The notes beneath the pieces are model-generated. The model searched no databases. It saw only the letters and a program-made list of their open reading frames with translations, and was not told where the DNA came from. From the NCBI GenBank assembly GCA_016840305.1, contig JAEOSP010000227.1, forward strand, positions 1-31,467: a DNA stretch of 31,467 nucleotides, written 5' to 3'. The position numbers were made by a program, and so were the translations under genes. Below are positions 24,526 to 31,467 of this stretch, one piece after another. This DNA comes from Candidatus Hodarchaeota archaeon. Its GTDB lineage: Archaea; Asgardarchaeota; Heimdallarchaeia; Hodarchaeales; Hodarchaeaceae. Each line of letters starts with the position of its first letter. The first letter of the stretch is position 1.

Positions 24526-25857
24526 ATGGCTCTCCCCAAGTGGTTTCTACTTCAAGATCCCCCAAATCTAGATATTGAATTATCTGATTGGAAGAAATAT
24601 GCTTGGGAAAGAGTCAAAATGCTAGAACACCTACCTCACAACCCTTCACAAGTAGTTCGTGATAACTTTCCCTCCTATGTAGAAGATTTAGACCAAATAT
24701 ATGAGAGGTATTTTTTAGGTGCTTATCTTCTACGGTTAGTAGCTGCAACAAATAGTCGTCTGGAATCTTGGTTGATTGAATCAGAGGGAGATCTTTTCGA
24801 ACGCCTTTATTTTGATCGAACAGATTCTGTTGATCAAAAGATTGAGATTTTCCGTTTGGTCTTTGGGGAAGACAATGTTCTTAGGTATGAAGAATTTAAG
24901 GATAAAATGGACGAATCACAGAATGAATATCTAGCAGATCTATATCAGCAATATCATTCAGGTCGGAGGGGGTCGAAAGGAGATTTTCTGATTTGTGTAC
25001 ATTTCACACAAGTTTCTTGGATGGTTACAAACAGAAAAGGGTATTTAAGGAAGGGATGGGTTGTTTCTAATGAACTTTCATTTCGAGGAGCATTAAAAAA
25101 GGCATTTGAAAGAAAATTATTGGCAGAAATAATTAAAGCGCAGGATTTATTGGGTTTGAGGGAAGAGATTGATAATTTGGTTCAAGAATTGGAGCGAGAT
25201 TTATCAAAACATGTTCAAATACGTTCAAGATTTAGTGGAGGGGATCTTGAAGGACAAGATCTTTTTCTTCATCCTGAAGTATTTCCTCCTTGTATGTTGC
25301 AGGTATATTTTGAATTTCAAAAAACAGGTCGTTTAATACATGCTCAAAGGTTGCAATTAGGATATTTTCTAAAAAAAATTGGTATGCATGTCGATGATCA
25401 ATTGCATTTCTGGTATGAAAAATCAGTTGATAATGTTGGACAGTCTTTTTCAGAGTTTACTCGTACTTCAGGTTATCAAATTCGTCATTTGTATGGCTTG
25501 GAAGGAGGAAAGAAAGATTATAATGTTCCAAAATGTTCAACAATAGCGACTAGCTATTTTTGTCCCTTTGATGACCTCGAACCAGCAACTCTTGGAGATT
25601 TTCTAAGAGCTAACTATTATACTGAGAAAAAAAGGTTAGTATTAAAAGATACTCAGATAAATTCAATAATTTCAAAAAGTACGAATAATCCTACAAATGT
25701 CTGCACTCAATATTTCCGATTGATTTATGGAAGACCGTTATATCGTAAAATTGTCCATCCTCTACAATGGACTCGCGTTGCTATGAAGTTAGAGAAACTT
25801 TCAATTCAACAACAACCTCAGGATAAGCCTGTAGAACAAGAGGCTGAAAAAAAATGA
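24526..25857 (+). CDS. priL: DNA primase large subunit PriL
   Basis: The regulatory subunit of the archaeal/eukaryotic-type primase, holding the [4Fe-4S] domain that helps start RNA primers. Four cysteines (C256, C337, C346, C393 from the ATG at 24526) sit in PPCMLQ, VPKCSTIATSYFC and NVCTQYF, with the expected pattern of one distant and three closer residues. The N-terminal half is all helical as in the family. The ATG at 24526 has a TGTGA motif about 8 nt upstream; a GTG at 24514 is possible. The length of about 443 aa is typical. Its stop overlaps the priS start as ATGA, so the two subunits are translationally coupled. Confidence 0.95.
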   Translation: MALPKWFLLQDPPNLDIELSDWKKYAWERVKMLEHLPHNPSQVVRDNFPSYVEDLDQIYERYFLGAYLLRLVAATNSRLESWLIESEGDLFERLYFDRTDSVDQKIEIFRLVFGEDNVLRYEEFKDKMDESQNEYLADLYQQYHSGRRGSKGDFLICVHFTQVSWMVTNRKGYLRKGWVVSNELSFRGALKKAFERKLLAEIIKAQDLLGLREEIDNLVQELERDLSKHVQIRSRFSGGDLEGQDLFLHPEVFPPCMLQVYFEFQKTGRLIHAQRLQLGYFLKKIGMHVDDQLHFWYEKSVDNVGQSFSEFTRTSGYQIRHLYGLEGGKKDYNVPKCSTIATSYFCPFDDLEPATLGDFLRANYYTEKKRLVLKDTQINSIISKSTNNPTNVCTQYFRLIYGRPLYRKIVHPLQWTRVAMKLEKLSIQQQPQDKPVEQEAEKK

Positions 25858-26858
25858 GCCAGAGAAACAAACGGGAGGCTCTAAAGGACTATTATGTTTC
25901 CCGATTTGATGTCAATAATCTTAAACGAGTGATTGATTTCGAGACTTTTTCTACGAGAGAGTTTGGTTTTGTTAGTTTAAACGGGAAGTTTTATCGTAAT
26001 TATTCATTTGAAGAACCTAAAGAATTACAGAATTTCATGATTGACAGATGTCCAACGGATGCATATATTGGAGCGGTTTATGATGAACCTCCAACCCGTG
26101 AAACACCGATTCACAAACTAGAATGGAAAGGACACGAACTCGTTTTTGATATAGATTTAACTGATTATGATGCAGTTCGGAAGTATGTGTGCGATTGTAC
26201 AGGTGCGGGTCAAGTGTGTATTAGATGTTGGCAACTAATAAATGTGTCTATTATCATGATAGATGAAACTCTTCGCCGAGATTTCGGAATGAATGAAATA
26301 GTGTGGTTATTTTCTGGTCGTCGTGGTGTGCATGCTTGGGTACTGGATTCAGTAGGTTTTGACCTAGATCGTGAACAGCGCCAATCAATTATAGATTACT
26401 TGTCGGTTGTACGAGGAGATGATGAAACTGCTCGTGTCCAAGATCGTAGTAAATTGAGTGCAGACTTTAGAAAACGTATTGAATCCACTGTGTTTGAGTA
26501 CTACCTTAAAAATATCCGTAGAAAAGATTTAATTGAGCTTGGACTTAGTGCTAGTGCTGCAAGTGGTATTATCAAGCAACTAAAACATCAGGAAGGTCGG
26601 GTTGATGATAATCTTGCTAAAGATTTTAATTATAGGATAGGTAGAGTTAATAAATATGATGAAATACTACGACGATGGGCCCCACGTATTGATCATAAAG
26701 TTTCTATTGATTTAAGGCGATTACTCCGTATGCCCACCTCTATTCATGGGAAAACTGGTCGAGTAGCTCGAATTCTTGATCCTGAAACAATTTTTAATTT
26801 CGATCCTGATAATGAGCCGTCAATTTTTCCCGAATTTCAGGAAGCTAAAACGGAATAA
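25854..26858 (+). CDS. priS: DNA primase catalytic subunit PriS
   Basis: The catalytic subunit that polymerises RNA primers. Metal-binding Asps lie in ELVFDIDLTDYDAVRK (DID at 99-101). A zinc-binding knuckle has C113, C115, C122 and C125. The nucleotide-binding SGRRGVHAW is at 154-162. The third acidic residue is probably in PRIDHKVSIDLRRLLRMP, which also holds the conserved RLLRMPTSIHGKTG motif. The length of 334 aa is normal. It overlaps priL by 4 nt (ATGA), and its end overlaps the convergent arsR gene by 14 nt. Confidence 0.96.
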   Translation: MSQRNKREALKDYYVSRFDVNNLKRVIDFETFSTREFGFVSLNGKFYRNYSFEEPKELQNFMIDRCPTDAYIGAVYDEPPTRETPIHKLEWKGHELVFDIDLTDYDAVRKYVCDCTGAGQVCIRCWQLINVSIIMIDETLRRDFGMNEIVWLFSGRRGVHAWVLDSVGFDLDREQRQSIIDYLSVVRGDDETARVQDRSKLSADFRKRIESTVFEYYLKNIRRKDLIELGLSASAASGIIKQLKHQEGRVDDNLAKDFNYRIGRVNKYDEILRRWAPRIDHKVSIDLRRLLRMPTSIHGKTGRVARILDPETIFNFDPDNEPSIFPEFQEAKTE

Positions 26859-27237
26859 TGCTGTCTAGGAGAACCTTCTCCGAAGATTCAATAATTATCC
26901 ACTTACCTTTTCTGTTTCTTTTAATTAAATTTGCGTCTTCTAGGATTGTAAGATGATGTGAAACTGTTGCTTGAGCTAAGTCTGTTAAAAATTCAAGCTC
27001 ACATGGGCAAATGGCTCCATTTTTAATTGCTATCAATATTTTAACCCTTGCAGAATGATTTAAAGCTTTAATAACTCTCTTAAAATGAATATATTTTACA
27101 TCAGTGGTCATACTATTTATCTTCTTCTGAATATGTTTCAAATCATCAATTCTAGAAGGAATAGATTCCCATTGAGTCAACTTATTATCTTGCATTTCCG
27201 ATAACTTTCTAATCAGCTCTGGATCACTCAATTCCAA
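26845..27237 (-). CDS. arsR: ArsR-family transcriptional repressor
   Basis: A 130-aa winged-helix repressor. The core has VIKALNHSARVKILIAIKNG, then ICPCELEFLTDLAQATVSHHL (helix-turn-helix with the ArsR-type CPC metalloid site just before it), followed by the wing LIKRNRKGKWIII. The Cys pair corresponds to the ELCVC-type arsenite-binding motif. The start is a TTG; because GAGGTGA (27238-27244) abuts the first TTG (27237), the second TTG at 27231 may be the true start. It is divergent from acr3 and probably represses it by binding the palindromes at 27409-27430, releasing when As(III) binds. Confidence 0.9.
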   Translation of the reverse strand: MELSDPELIRKLSEMQDNKLTQWESIPSRIDDLKHIQKKINSMTTDVKYIHFKRVIKALNHSARVKILIAIKNGAICPCELEFLTDLAQATVSHHLTILEDANLIKRNRKGKWIIIESSEKVLLDSIIPF

Positions 27238-27284
27238 TCACCTCGTTCTTTTCCGTTTGTTCATTTAACAATGTGTGTGGTAAT

Positions 27285-27295
27285 AATTTTATAAA
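27285..27295 (-). promoter_or_regulatory. TATA box of arsR
   Basis: Minus-strand TTTATAAAATT (27295-27285) is a strong archaeal TATA box, about 50 nt upstream of the arsR start and giving a leader of about 25-30 nt. Confidence 0.55.
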
Positions 27296-27408
27296 CCTTG
27301 GATATGCTCCAGTGATATTTCTATTTCGTAATTCTCTAAATTAGATTGTTTAAGTTGCTTTCTAAACCGATTATTGAGAGACGAATCAAATAGATGTTTT
27401 TAAGCGTT

Positions 27409-27443
27409 TCGAAGTTCTTCGATATATCGATATGTTTATATTT
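27409..27443 (+). promoter_or_regulatory. acr3 operator palindromes and TATA box
   Basis: Two adjacent, partly overlapping perfect palindromes. TCGAAG-TT-CTTCGA is at 27409-27422 and TCGATATATCGA is at 27419-27430. A TATA-like TGTTTATATTT (27433-27443) follows at once. Binding of a repressor here would block BRE/TATA recognition, fitting ArsR control of acr3. Confidence 0.65.
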
Positions 27444-27566
27444 CCAATTTTAAGGATTTAATCCACCTCCTAGAAACTGATAAACGTTATGGTTGTCGTT
27501 TATGGTAAAAAAGGTTACTCTTTAAGTGTTAACATAAAAACTATTGTGAATTTGAGGATTAAACTA

Positions 27567-28613
27567 ATGTCAAATGTATTTAAGCTTGAAGAAAAGAACA
27601 TCGATAAGGATAAGGGTCTTGGGGTTTTTGAGAAGTTCTTAGCTCTGTGGGTGGTTGTCTGTATGCTAATTGGTATAATATTATCCCAAATAGTGCCCAC
27701 AATAAGTGAGACAATTGATTCATGGCAAATTAGTGGAATATCTATACCTATAGGTATATGTTTATTCTTAATGATGTATCCTGCAATGCTTAATTTAAAA
27801 GCCTCAGAAATAAAGAAACTAACCAGGGCGCCAAAGCCTATCATATTAACTCTATTTTCTAATTGGCTAATCGCACCTATAGTAGGGGCTGTATTAGCAT
27901 CAATTTTCTTGTCTGGAAATGAACAACTAATTGTTGCGGTAATTCTGCTAAGTTCTAGCCCATGTACCGCTATGGTTATTGTTTGGGGTATGTTAGCTGG
28001 AGGTAATCAGGAACAAAACGTAATAACGACCAGTATAAACACTTTTACCATTTTATTCCTGTATGCTCCGATAGTGGGGATTCTTGTAGGAATTCAAAGT
28101 ATTTCAATAGATAAAGTACTTCTTCTAGCTTCTGCATTGATCTTTATTGGATTACCATTGATTCTAGGTGTAATTAGCAAGCGTATACTGGTGAATCAAA
28201 AAGGTGAAGAATGGTTTAGTGCTACCTATAGACCATTAGTGGGAAAAGTAGGTGTAATTGCACTTTTAGTGACACTAATTGTCTTATTTTCCTTAAATGG
28301 TGAAGTCCTTTTGCAAAACCCCGATAAACTAATTCTGATTTCTATACCTTTACTTCTAGGTTTTGCGATTGTTGTAGGTTTTAATATAATTTTAACATGG
28401 TTAGCAGGTTTGCATTACCGTGAAGCAATTATAACTGTCATTATTGGATCTTCGAGTCATTTTGAGATTGCAATCGCGACTGCTGTCGCAATTTATGGTG
28501 TTGGTTCAATCGCTGCTCTTGGTACAACAATGGGATTATTCTGGGAGGTACCGATTATGCTTGGTTTGGTTTACCTTGGGAAATTCTTGAATAATAGAAA
28601 TTTCTGGGTTTAA
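27567..28613 (+). CDS. acr3: Arsenite efflux permease Acr3
   Basis: Exports As(III) from the cell (bile-acid/arsenite transporter superfamily). About 10 TM helices are seen. Family signatures are the catalytic Cys in LLSSSPCTAMVIVW and the later SSSHFEIAIATAV with its conserved Glu. The ATG at 27567 is preferred: GAGG (27554-27557) lies 9 nt upstream, and the ORF from 27489 would add an atypical leader. The 348-aa length fits the family. It is divergent from arsR and ends next to the convergent SDR gene (gap 1 nt). No ArsC or ArsA is in the window. Confidence 0.92.
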   Translation: MSNVFKLEEKNIDKDKGLGVFEKFLALWVVVCMLIGIILSQIVPTISETIDSWQISGISIPIGICLFLMMYPAMLNLKASEIKKLTRAPKPIILTLFSNWLIAPIVGAVLASIFLSGNEQLIVAVILLSSSPCTAMVIVWGMLAGGNQEQNVITTSINTFTILFLYAPIVGILVGIQSISIDKVLLLASALIFIGLPLILGVISKRILVNQKGEEWFSATYRPLVGKVGVIALLVTLIVLFSLNGEVLLQNPDKLILISIPLLLGFAIVVGFNIILTWLAGLHYREAIITVIIGSSSHFEIAIATAVAIYGVGSIAALGTTMGLFWEVPIMLGLVYLGKFLNNRNFWV

Positions 28614-28614
28614 A

Positions 28615-29466
28615 TCAAGTTCCCAGCTCTGTGGAGGTTTTTTTTCTTTTATTTTGCTCTTTTTGGAGTTTTCTACCTCCCCGAATTATTTTAATTAAGG
28701 AATAACCTCTAAAAGATTTGCCATTTGCTTTACATGTAGGTAGAACAAAGGGAATGACTTTTGAACAACTTTCGTCAATATTGGCACCAAGATACCGATG
28801 AGCTTCCGCGGTGTCGTTTCTGAATTCCTCATTATCTTTCCATCCATCAACTACTTTTGTATTCTTACCAAGGTTCGTTTCAATCATACCAGGTTGAAAG
28901 ATGTTGATTTTAATATTATCATTCGAATATTTCAATTCTTCAGCCAAACACTTCGAAAATGATACGACACCTCCCTTAGAAGCAGAATATAATGTCATGT
29001 TAGCCATTGGTCTATCAGCTCCAGCCCCTGCAAGTGTGATAATTCTTCCGTATTTTTGAGTGATCATATAAGGGAGAACTGTTGTAATAGAGTTGATTGT
29101 GCCAATCAGATTTGTACCAAGTATAGTTTGAGCATTAGAGGTAACTTGTGATGGACTCAAATATTCTAAAGGGCCATAAATAGTATTTAATCCTGCATTA
29201 GCAACTAAAATCCGAATAGAACCGAATTCCTTAATCGTTTTCTCAACTACATTTTTTACTGATTCTATGTCAGAAACATCACATGCCATTCCTATCACTG
29301 AATCTTGATATGTTATTTTAAATTCAGAAACAGTTTCCTTAACTTTAATCTCATTTCTTGAACAAATAGCAACCTTACACCCTTCTTTAAGAAAAATTTC
29401 TGCGATTTTTTTACCAATTCCACTTGTGGAGCCAGTAATAATTGCTGTTTCATCTTCCATACGCAT
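28615..29466 (-). CDS. Short-chain dehydrogenase/reductase (SDR)
   Basis: A NAD(P)-dependent oxidoreductase. Cofactor motif TGSTSGIG lies near the N-terminus. CDVSDIESV, NAGLN and the catalytic YSASKGG (Tyr-x3-Lys) with an upstream Ser (TLAGAGADRP region) are visible. A typical C-terminal extension ends in a very basic tail (GGRKLQKEQNKRKK), which is unusual for SDRs. ATG 29466 or ATG 29460 are the plausible starts, with GTGATC upstream; the longer GTG at 29475 is less likely. The substrate is unknown. It is convergent with acr3 and not obviously part of arsenic resistance. Confidence 0.88.
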   Translation of the reverse strand: MRMEDETAIITGSTSGIGKKIAEIFLKEGCKVAICSRNEIKVKETVSEFKITYQDSVIGMACDVSDIESVKNVVEKTIKEFGSIRILVANAGLNTIYGPLEYLSPSQVTSNAQTILGTNLIGTINSITTVLPYMITQKYGRIITLAGAGADRPMANMTLYSASKGGVVSFSKCLAEELKYSNDNIKINIFQPGMIETNLGKNTKVVDGWKDNEEFRNDTAEAHRYLGANIDESCSKVIPFVLPTCKANGKSFRGYSLIKIIRGGRKLQKEQNKRKKTSTELGT

Positions 29467-29622
29467 AACGATCACATTTATATTGAAATGATACCATTTT
29501 GAGGATTGATAGTCGTGCCAATATGTTTACCTATTACTTATAGTTATCTTGCCAATCTGAAAAAAATTAATAATTCAAGAAAAGCTCTGGATTAATTCAA
29601 TTGATATTAAACAGGTGAGGCA

Positions 29623-30819
29623 ATGAACTTCAGAAATCGGGATAAAATTATTTTTTCTTCTTTTACTATTCTAATAATCTTTTTCTGGCTAGCTAAGGAA
29701 ACTTTATCGACCTCCCTGTTGATAGGGTTCATGATTATCGGATTAATAATTGCAATTCTAGCCTCTGAAAAGGCAGTGGAAGGAGTTGATGTTTTAGGAA
29801 AAAAACTTGGATTGACCCCTTATGTTTCTGGCGTTTTGTCCTCCTTAGCAAGTAATTCACCTGAATTAGTAATTGGTGGATTTGCAATATTAAATGGGCA
29901 AGTAGAATTTGCTATTGCATTTATAATAATCGCCACTGGCTTTAATATATTGATGTTAGGTGTCTTGGTAATGTTAGGAAATTATTACCGAAAGAAACCA
30001 ATTACGATACCTCAGGAAGTCATAGAAATTGAAGTACCAATCGTACGAGTAGCAATCGTAATTGTTGGTTCAATATTTGTTTACGGTATCGTGCTATTCT
30101 GTATTGAAATATTCGAGATTGCTACAAATAATATTCCTACCATTCCTTATCTTCCATATGAAGCGAATGTAATCATGGTGACTGTATATTTATTCTATCT
30201 TTTCTTTATAATTCGTCATAATTTAAAAAATAGAAGCCCTGAGACGATTAAAAAATTATCTGAAAGCCATGTTTCAGGTACTCGCTCATTTTTAATCTTT
30301 ATATTAATATTAGGTTTTGGAATGATATTTTTTGCTGGAGAAATGATTTCTTCATCAGTTGAGTTATTTTTAGAACAATCTCACGAAGTTGGATTTGTTT
30401 TGAATGAATTTCAGCTTGCATTCTTCATCGGAGCGGCAGCATCAATACCTGAACATGCAATCGCCTTACTAGCCATGAAAAAAGAGGGAGGTATTGAATT
30501 AGGACTGGGAAATCTAATAGCTGGGAGCATGCAGAATTTGCTATTGATGACTGGATTAGTTTCACTTTTTTCGTACATTGGTGCTTTATTCAAAATAGAA
30601 GGTAACAGCGACCAAGGGATACCATTAATACACTATGTTGAAGGAGAAATTCCCATTCCCTTTCTTTTGGTTCAATTTGGATTCGCTTGGTTACTCCTAT
30701 TTATGATTAAGTCCTCTATGACAGATGACCAAAGATTGGATATCTACGAGGGTTTTACAATTACAATCGCTCAGGTTTTTGTCTTCGTTATCTTTCTAAA
30801 AGGAATACTAGGGTTTTAA
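29623..30819 (+). CDS. CaCA-superfamily cation/proton (Na+/Ca2+-type) exchanger
   Basis: A 398-aa exchanger with two inverted alpha repeats. Alpha-1 (about 69-120) has SGVLSSLASNSPELVIG and later ATGFNILMLG. Alpha-2 (about 267-320) has FFIGAAASIPEHAIALLAM and AGSMQNLLLMTGLV. Both carry the key Pro-Glu pair. About 10-11 TM helices are visible, and the central loop has no regulatory domain. The family exchanges Ca2+ or other divalents for Na+, H+ or K+; the ion here is not determinable. The ATG has AGGTGAGG upstream, a strong site. Confidence 0.88.
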   Translation: MNFRNRDKIIFSSFTILIIFFWLAKETLSTSLLIGFMIIGLIIAILASEKAVEGVDVLGKKLGLTPYVSGVLSSLASNSPELVIGGFAILNGQVEFAIAFIIIATGFNILMLGVLVMLGNYYRKKPITIPQEVIEIEVPIVRVAIVIVGSIFVYGIVLFCIEIFEIATNNIPTIPYLPYEANVIMVTVYLFYLFFIIRHNLKNRSPETIKKLSESHVSGTRSFLIFILILGFGMIFFAGEMISSSVELFLEQSHEVGFVLNEFQLAFFIGAAASIPEHAIALLAMKKEGGIELGLGNLIAGSMQNLLLMTGLVSLFSYIGALFKIEGNSDQGIPLIHYVEGEIPIPFLLVQFGFAWLLLFMIKSSMTDDQRLDIYEGFTITIAQVFVFVIFLKGILGF

Positions 30820-30836
30820 ACTTTCTAGGAAATCAT

Positions 30837-31463
30837 CTACTCAATACGTTGAGCTGCAATTCCTAGCCAACCTGGAACATGTCGAATTCTGTGAACTTTT
30901 AAGGATTTATTCCGAAAAAGATGTAAAAACTCCTTCAGGGTGAGTGGTTGCTCAAACCCAAAGATCCATTGCCCTGTCTTTTCTAAATACCAACGATTGA
31001 GGCTATATAGAATGTCAGGTGTTGGAACCCAGCAAATTAACCAACCTCCAGAACGAACGTGCTTTAGATGATTTAAAAAAGCTTTCTGACGTTCTTTTCC
31101 AGTGAAGTGTTCCAAAAGTCCATGAGAATGTACAAAATCAAATTTTTTCGATAGATTAAATGTTAAAACGTTTTTTTGTTCAACAATCGGATTAATTCCT
31201 TTTGAACGGTACAATTGGCACGCATATCCAAGTGCACTAGTTGATGTATCGACCAATGTTGGGTTTAATTGATATTTTTTTGCTAAACGTAAAGATATTT
31301 GACCTGTTGACGATCCAATCTCTAGTAGCGAGTCACCAGAAATGGAAAGCTGATATAGTAAAAATAAATAATTTCTCCAGACAGTAAAGAAATAATGGGC
31401 CGGAATGATGGGAGTAAGTGAATTTCGAGCATACAGATTCCAATTGGGTTGGAGATAACTCAT
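30837..31463 (-). CDS. SAM-dependent class I methyltransferase (possibly cut by window edge)
   Basis: Rossmann-type methyltransferase. Motif I is LLEIGSSTGQISLRLA, with an acidic residue after strand 2 (LVDTSTSA). Motif IV-like FDFVHSHGLLEHF and a post-motif HVRSGGWLICWVPTP follow. The ATG at 31463 is 5 bases from the end of the window, and the frame stays open to the edge, so a longer N-terminus cannot be excluded. The length from the ATG is 208 aa, normal for the family. The acceptor is unknown. Confidence 0.85.
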   Translation of the reverse strand: MSYLQPNWNLYARNSLTPIIPAHYFFTVWRNYLFLLYQLSISGDSLLEIGSSTGQISLRLAKKYQLNPTLVDTSTSALGYACQLYRSKGINPIVEQKNVLTFNLSKKFDFVHSHGLLEHFTGKERQKAFLNHLKHVRSGGWLICWVPTPDILYSLNRWYLEKTGQWIFGFEQPLTLKEFLHLFRNKSLKVHRIRHVPGWLGIAAQRIE

Positions 31464-31467
31464 TCCA

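Noticed and set aside
1..31467. CRISPR array, tRNA or rRNA genes
   Set aside because: No regularly spaced repeats and no rRNA or foldable tRNA sequence were seen on either strand.

Overview
The window is AT-rich archaeal DNA. It carries the heterodimeric primase (PriS/PriL), a full-length Hef helicase-nuclease, a PAC2 proteasome-assembly-type protein, many GTG/TTG starts, and GGTGA/GAGG-type ribosome binding sites. A tubulin/FtsZ-superfamily GTPase, a membrane-anchored RING-finger protein, a longin/roadblock-like protein and a Thr-linker surface protein make an Asgard (Promethearchaeota) genome, perhaps Heimdall-like, the best guess. This rests on gene content only; no rRNA or tRNA gene is visible.

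Layout. (1) 192-4430: a tubulin/FtsZ-superfamily GTPase, an unknown helical protein and a coiled-coil protein on +, facing a longin/roadblock-like protein on -. This looks like a cytoskeletal or membrane-trafficking neighbourhood. (2) 4555-9122: a sugar-phosphate nucleotidyltransferase, a two-TM RING protein, an orphan PD-(D/E)XK protein, a PAC2 protein and a secreted, membrane-anchored FKBP-like protein. (3) 9141-12041, minus strand: a tight operon of two different AAA+ ATPases with C-terminal winged helices plus an Mrr-like protein, with a clear TATA promoter. (4) 12051-14640: gene-poor DNA holding four ATCGAAC(A/T)AAT boxes, a strong RNA-like hairpin, a possible 54-aa membrane protein, a decayed TnpB and a 49-aa small gene. 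(5) 14645-19101: a possible LURP/scramblase-fold protein with a near-perfect operator, Hef, a small coiled-coil protein, a 570-640 base gap with a terminator-like hairpin, and a small Cys protein. (6) 19144-21656: a GT-C-type membrane glycosyltransferase and a TnpB interrupted by one in-frame TAG. (7) 21944-26858: an LPG-synthase-TM/flippase-like protein, a PHP phosphoesterase, and priL-priS overlapping by 4 nt. (8) 26845-31463: an arsenic module (ArsR repressor divergent from Acr3, with palindromic operators), an SDR, a CaCA cation exchanger and a SAM methyltransferase at the window edge.

The strongest candidates for something undescribed are the AAA+/AAA+/Mrr-like operon beside box-bearing intergenic DNA (9141-12830) and the tubulin-family gene cluster with its unrecognised partners (192-4430).
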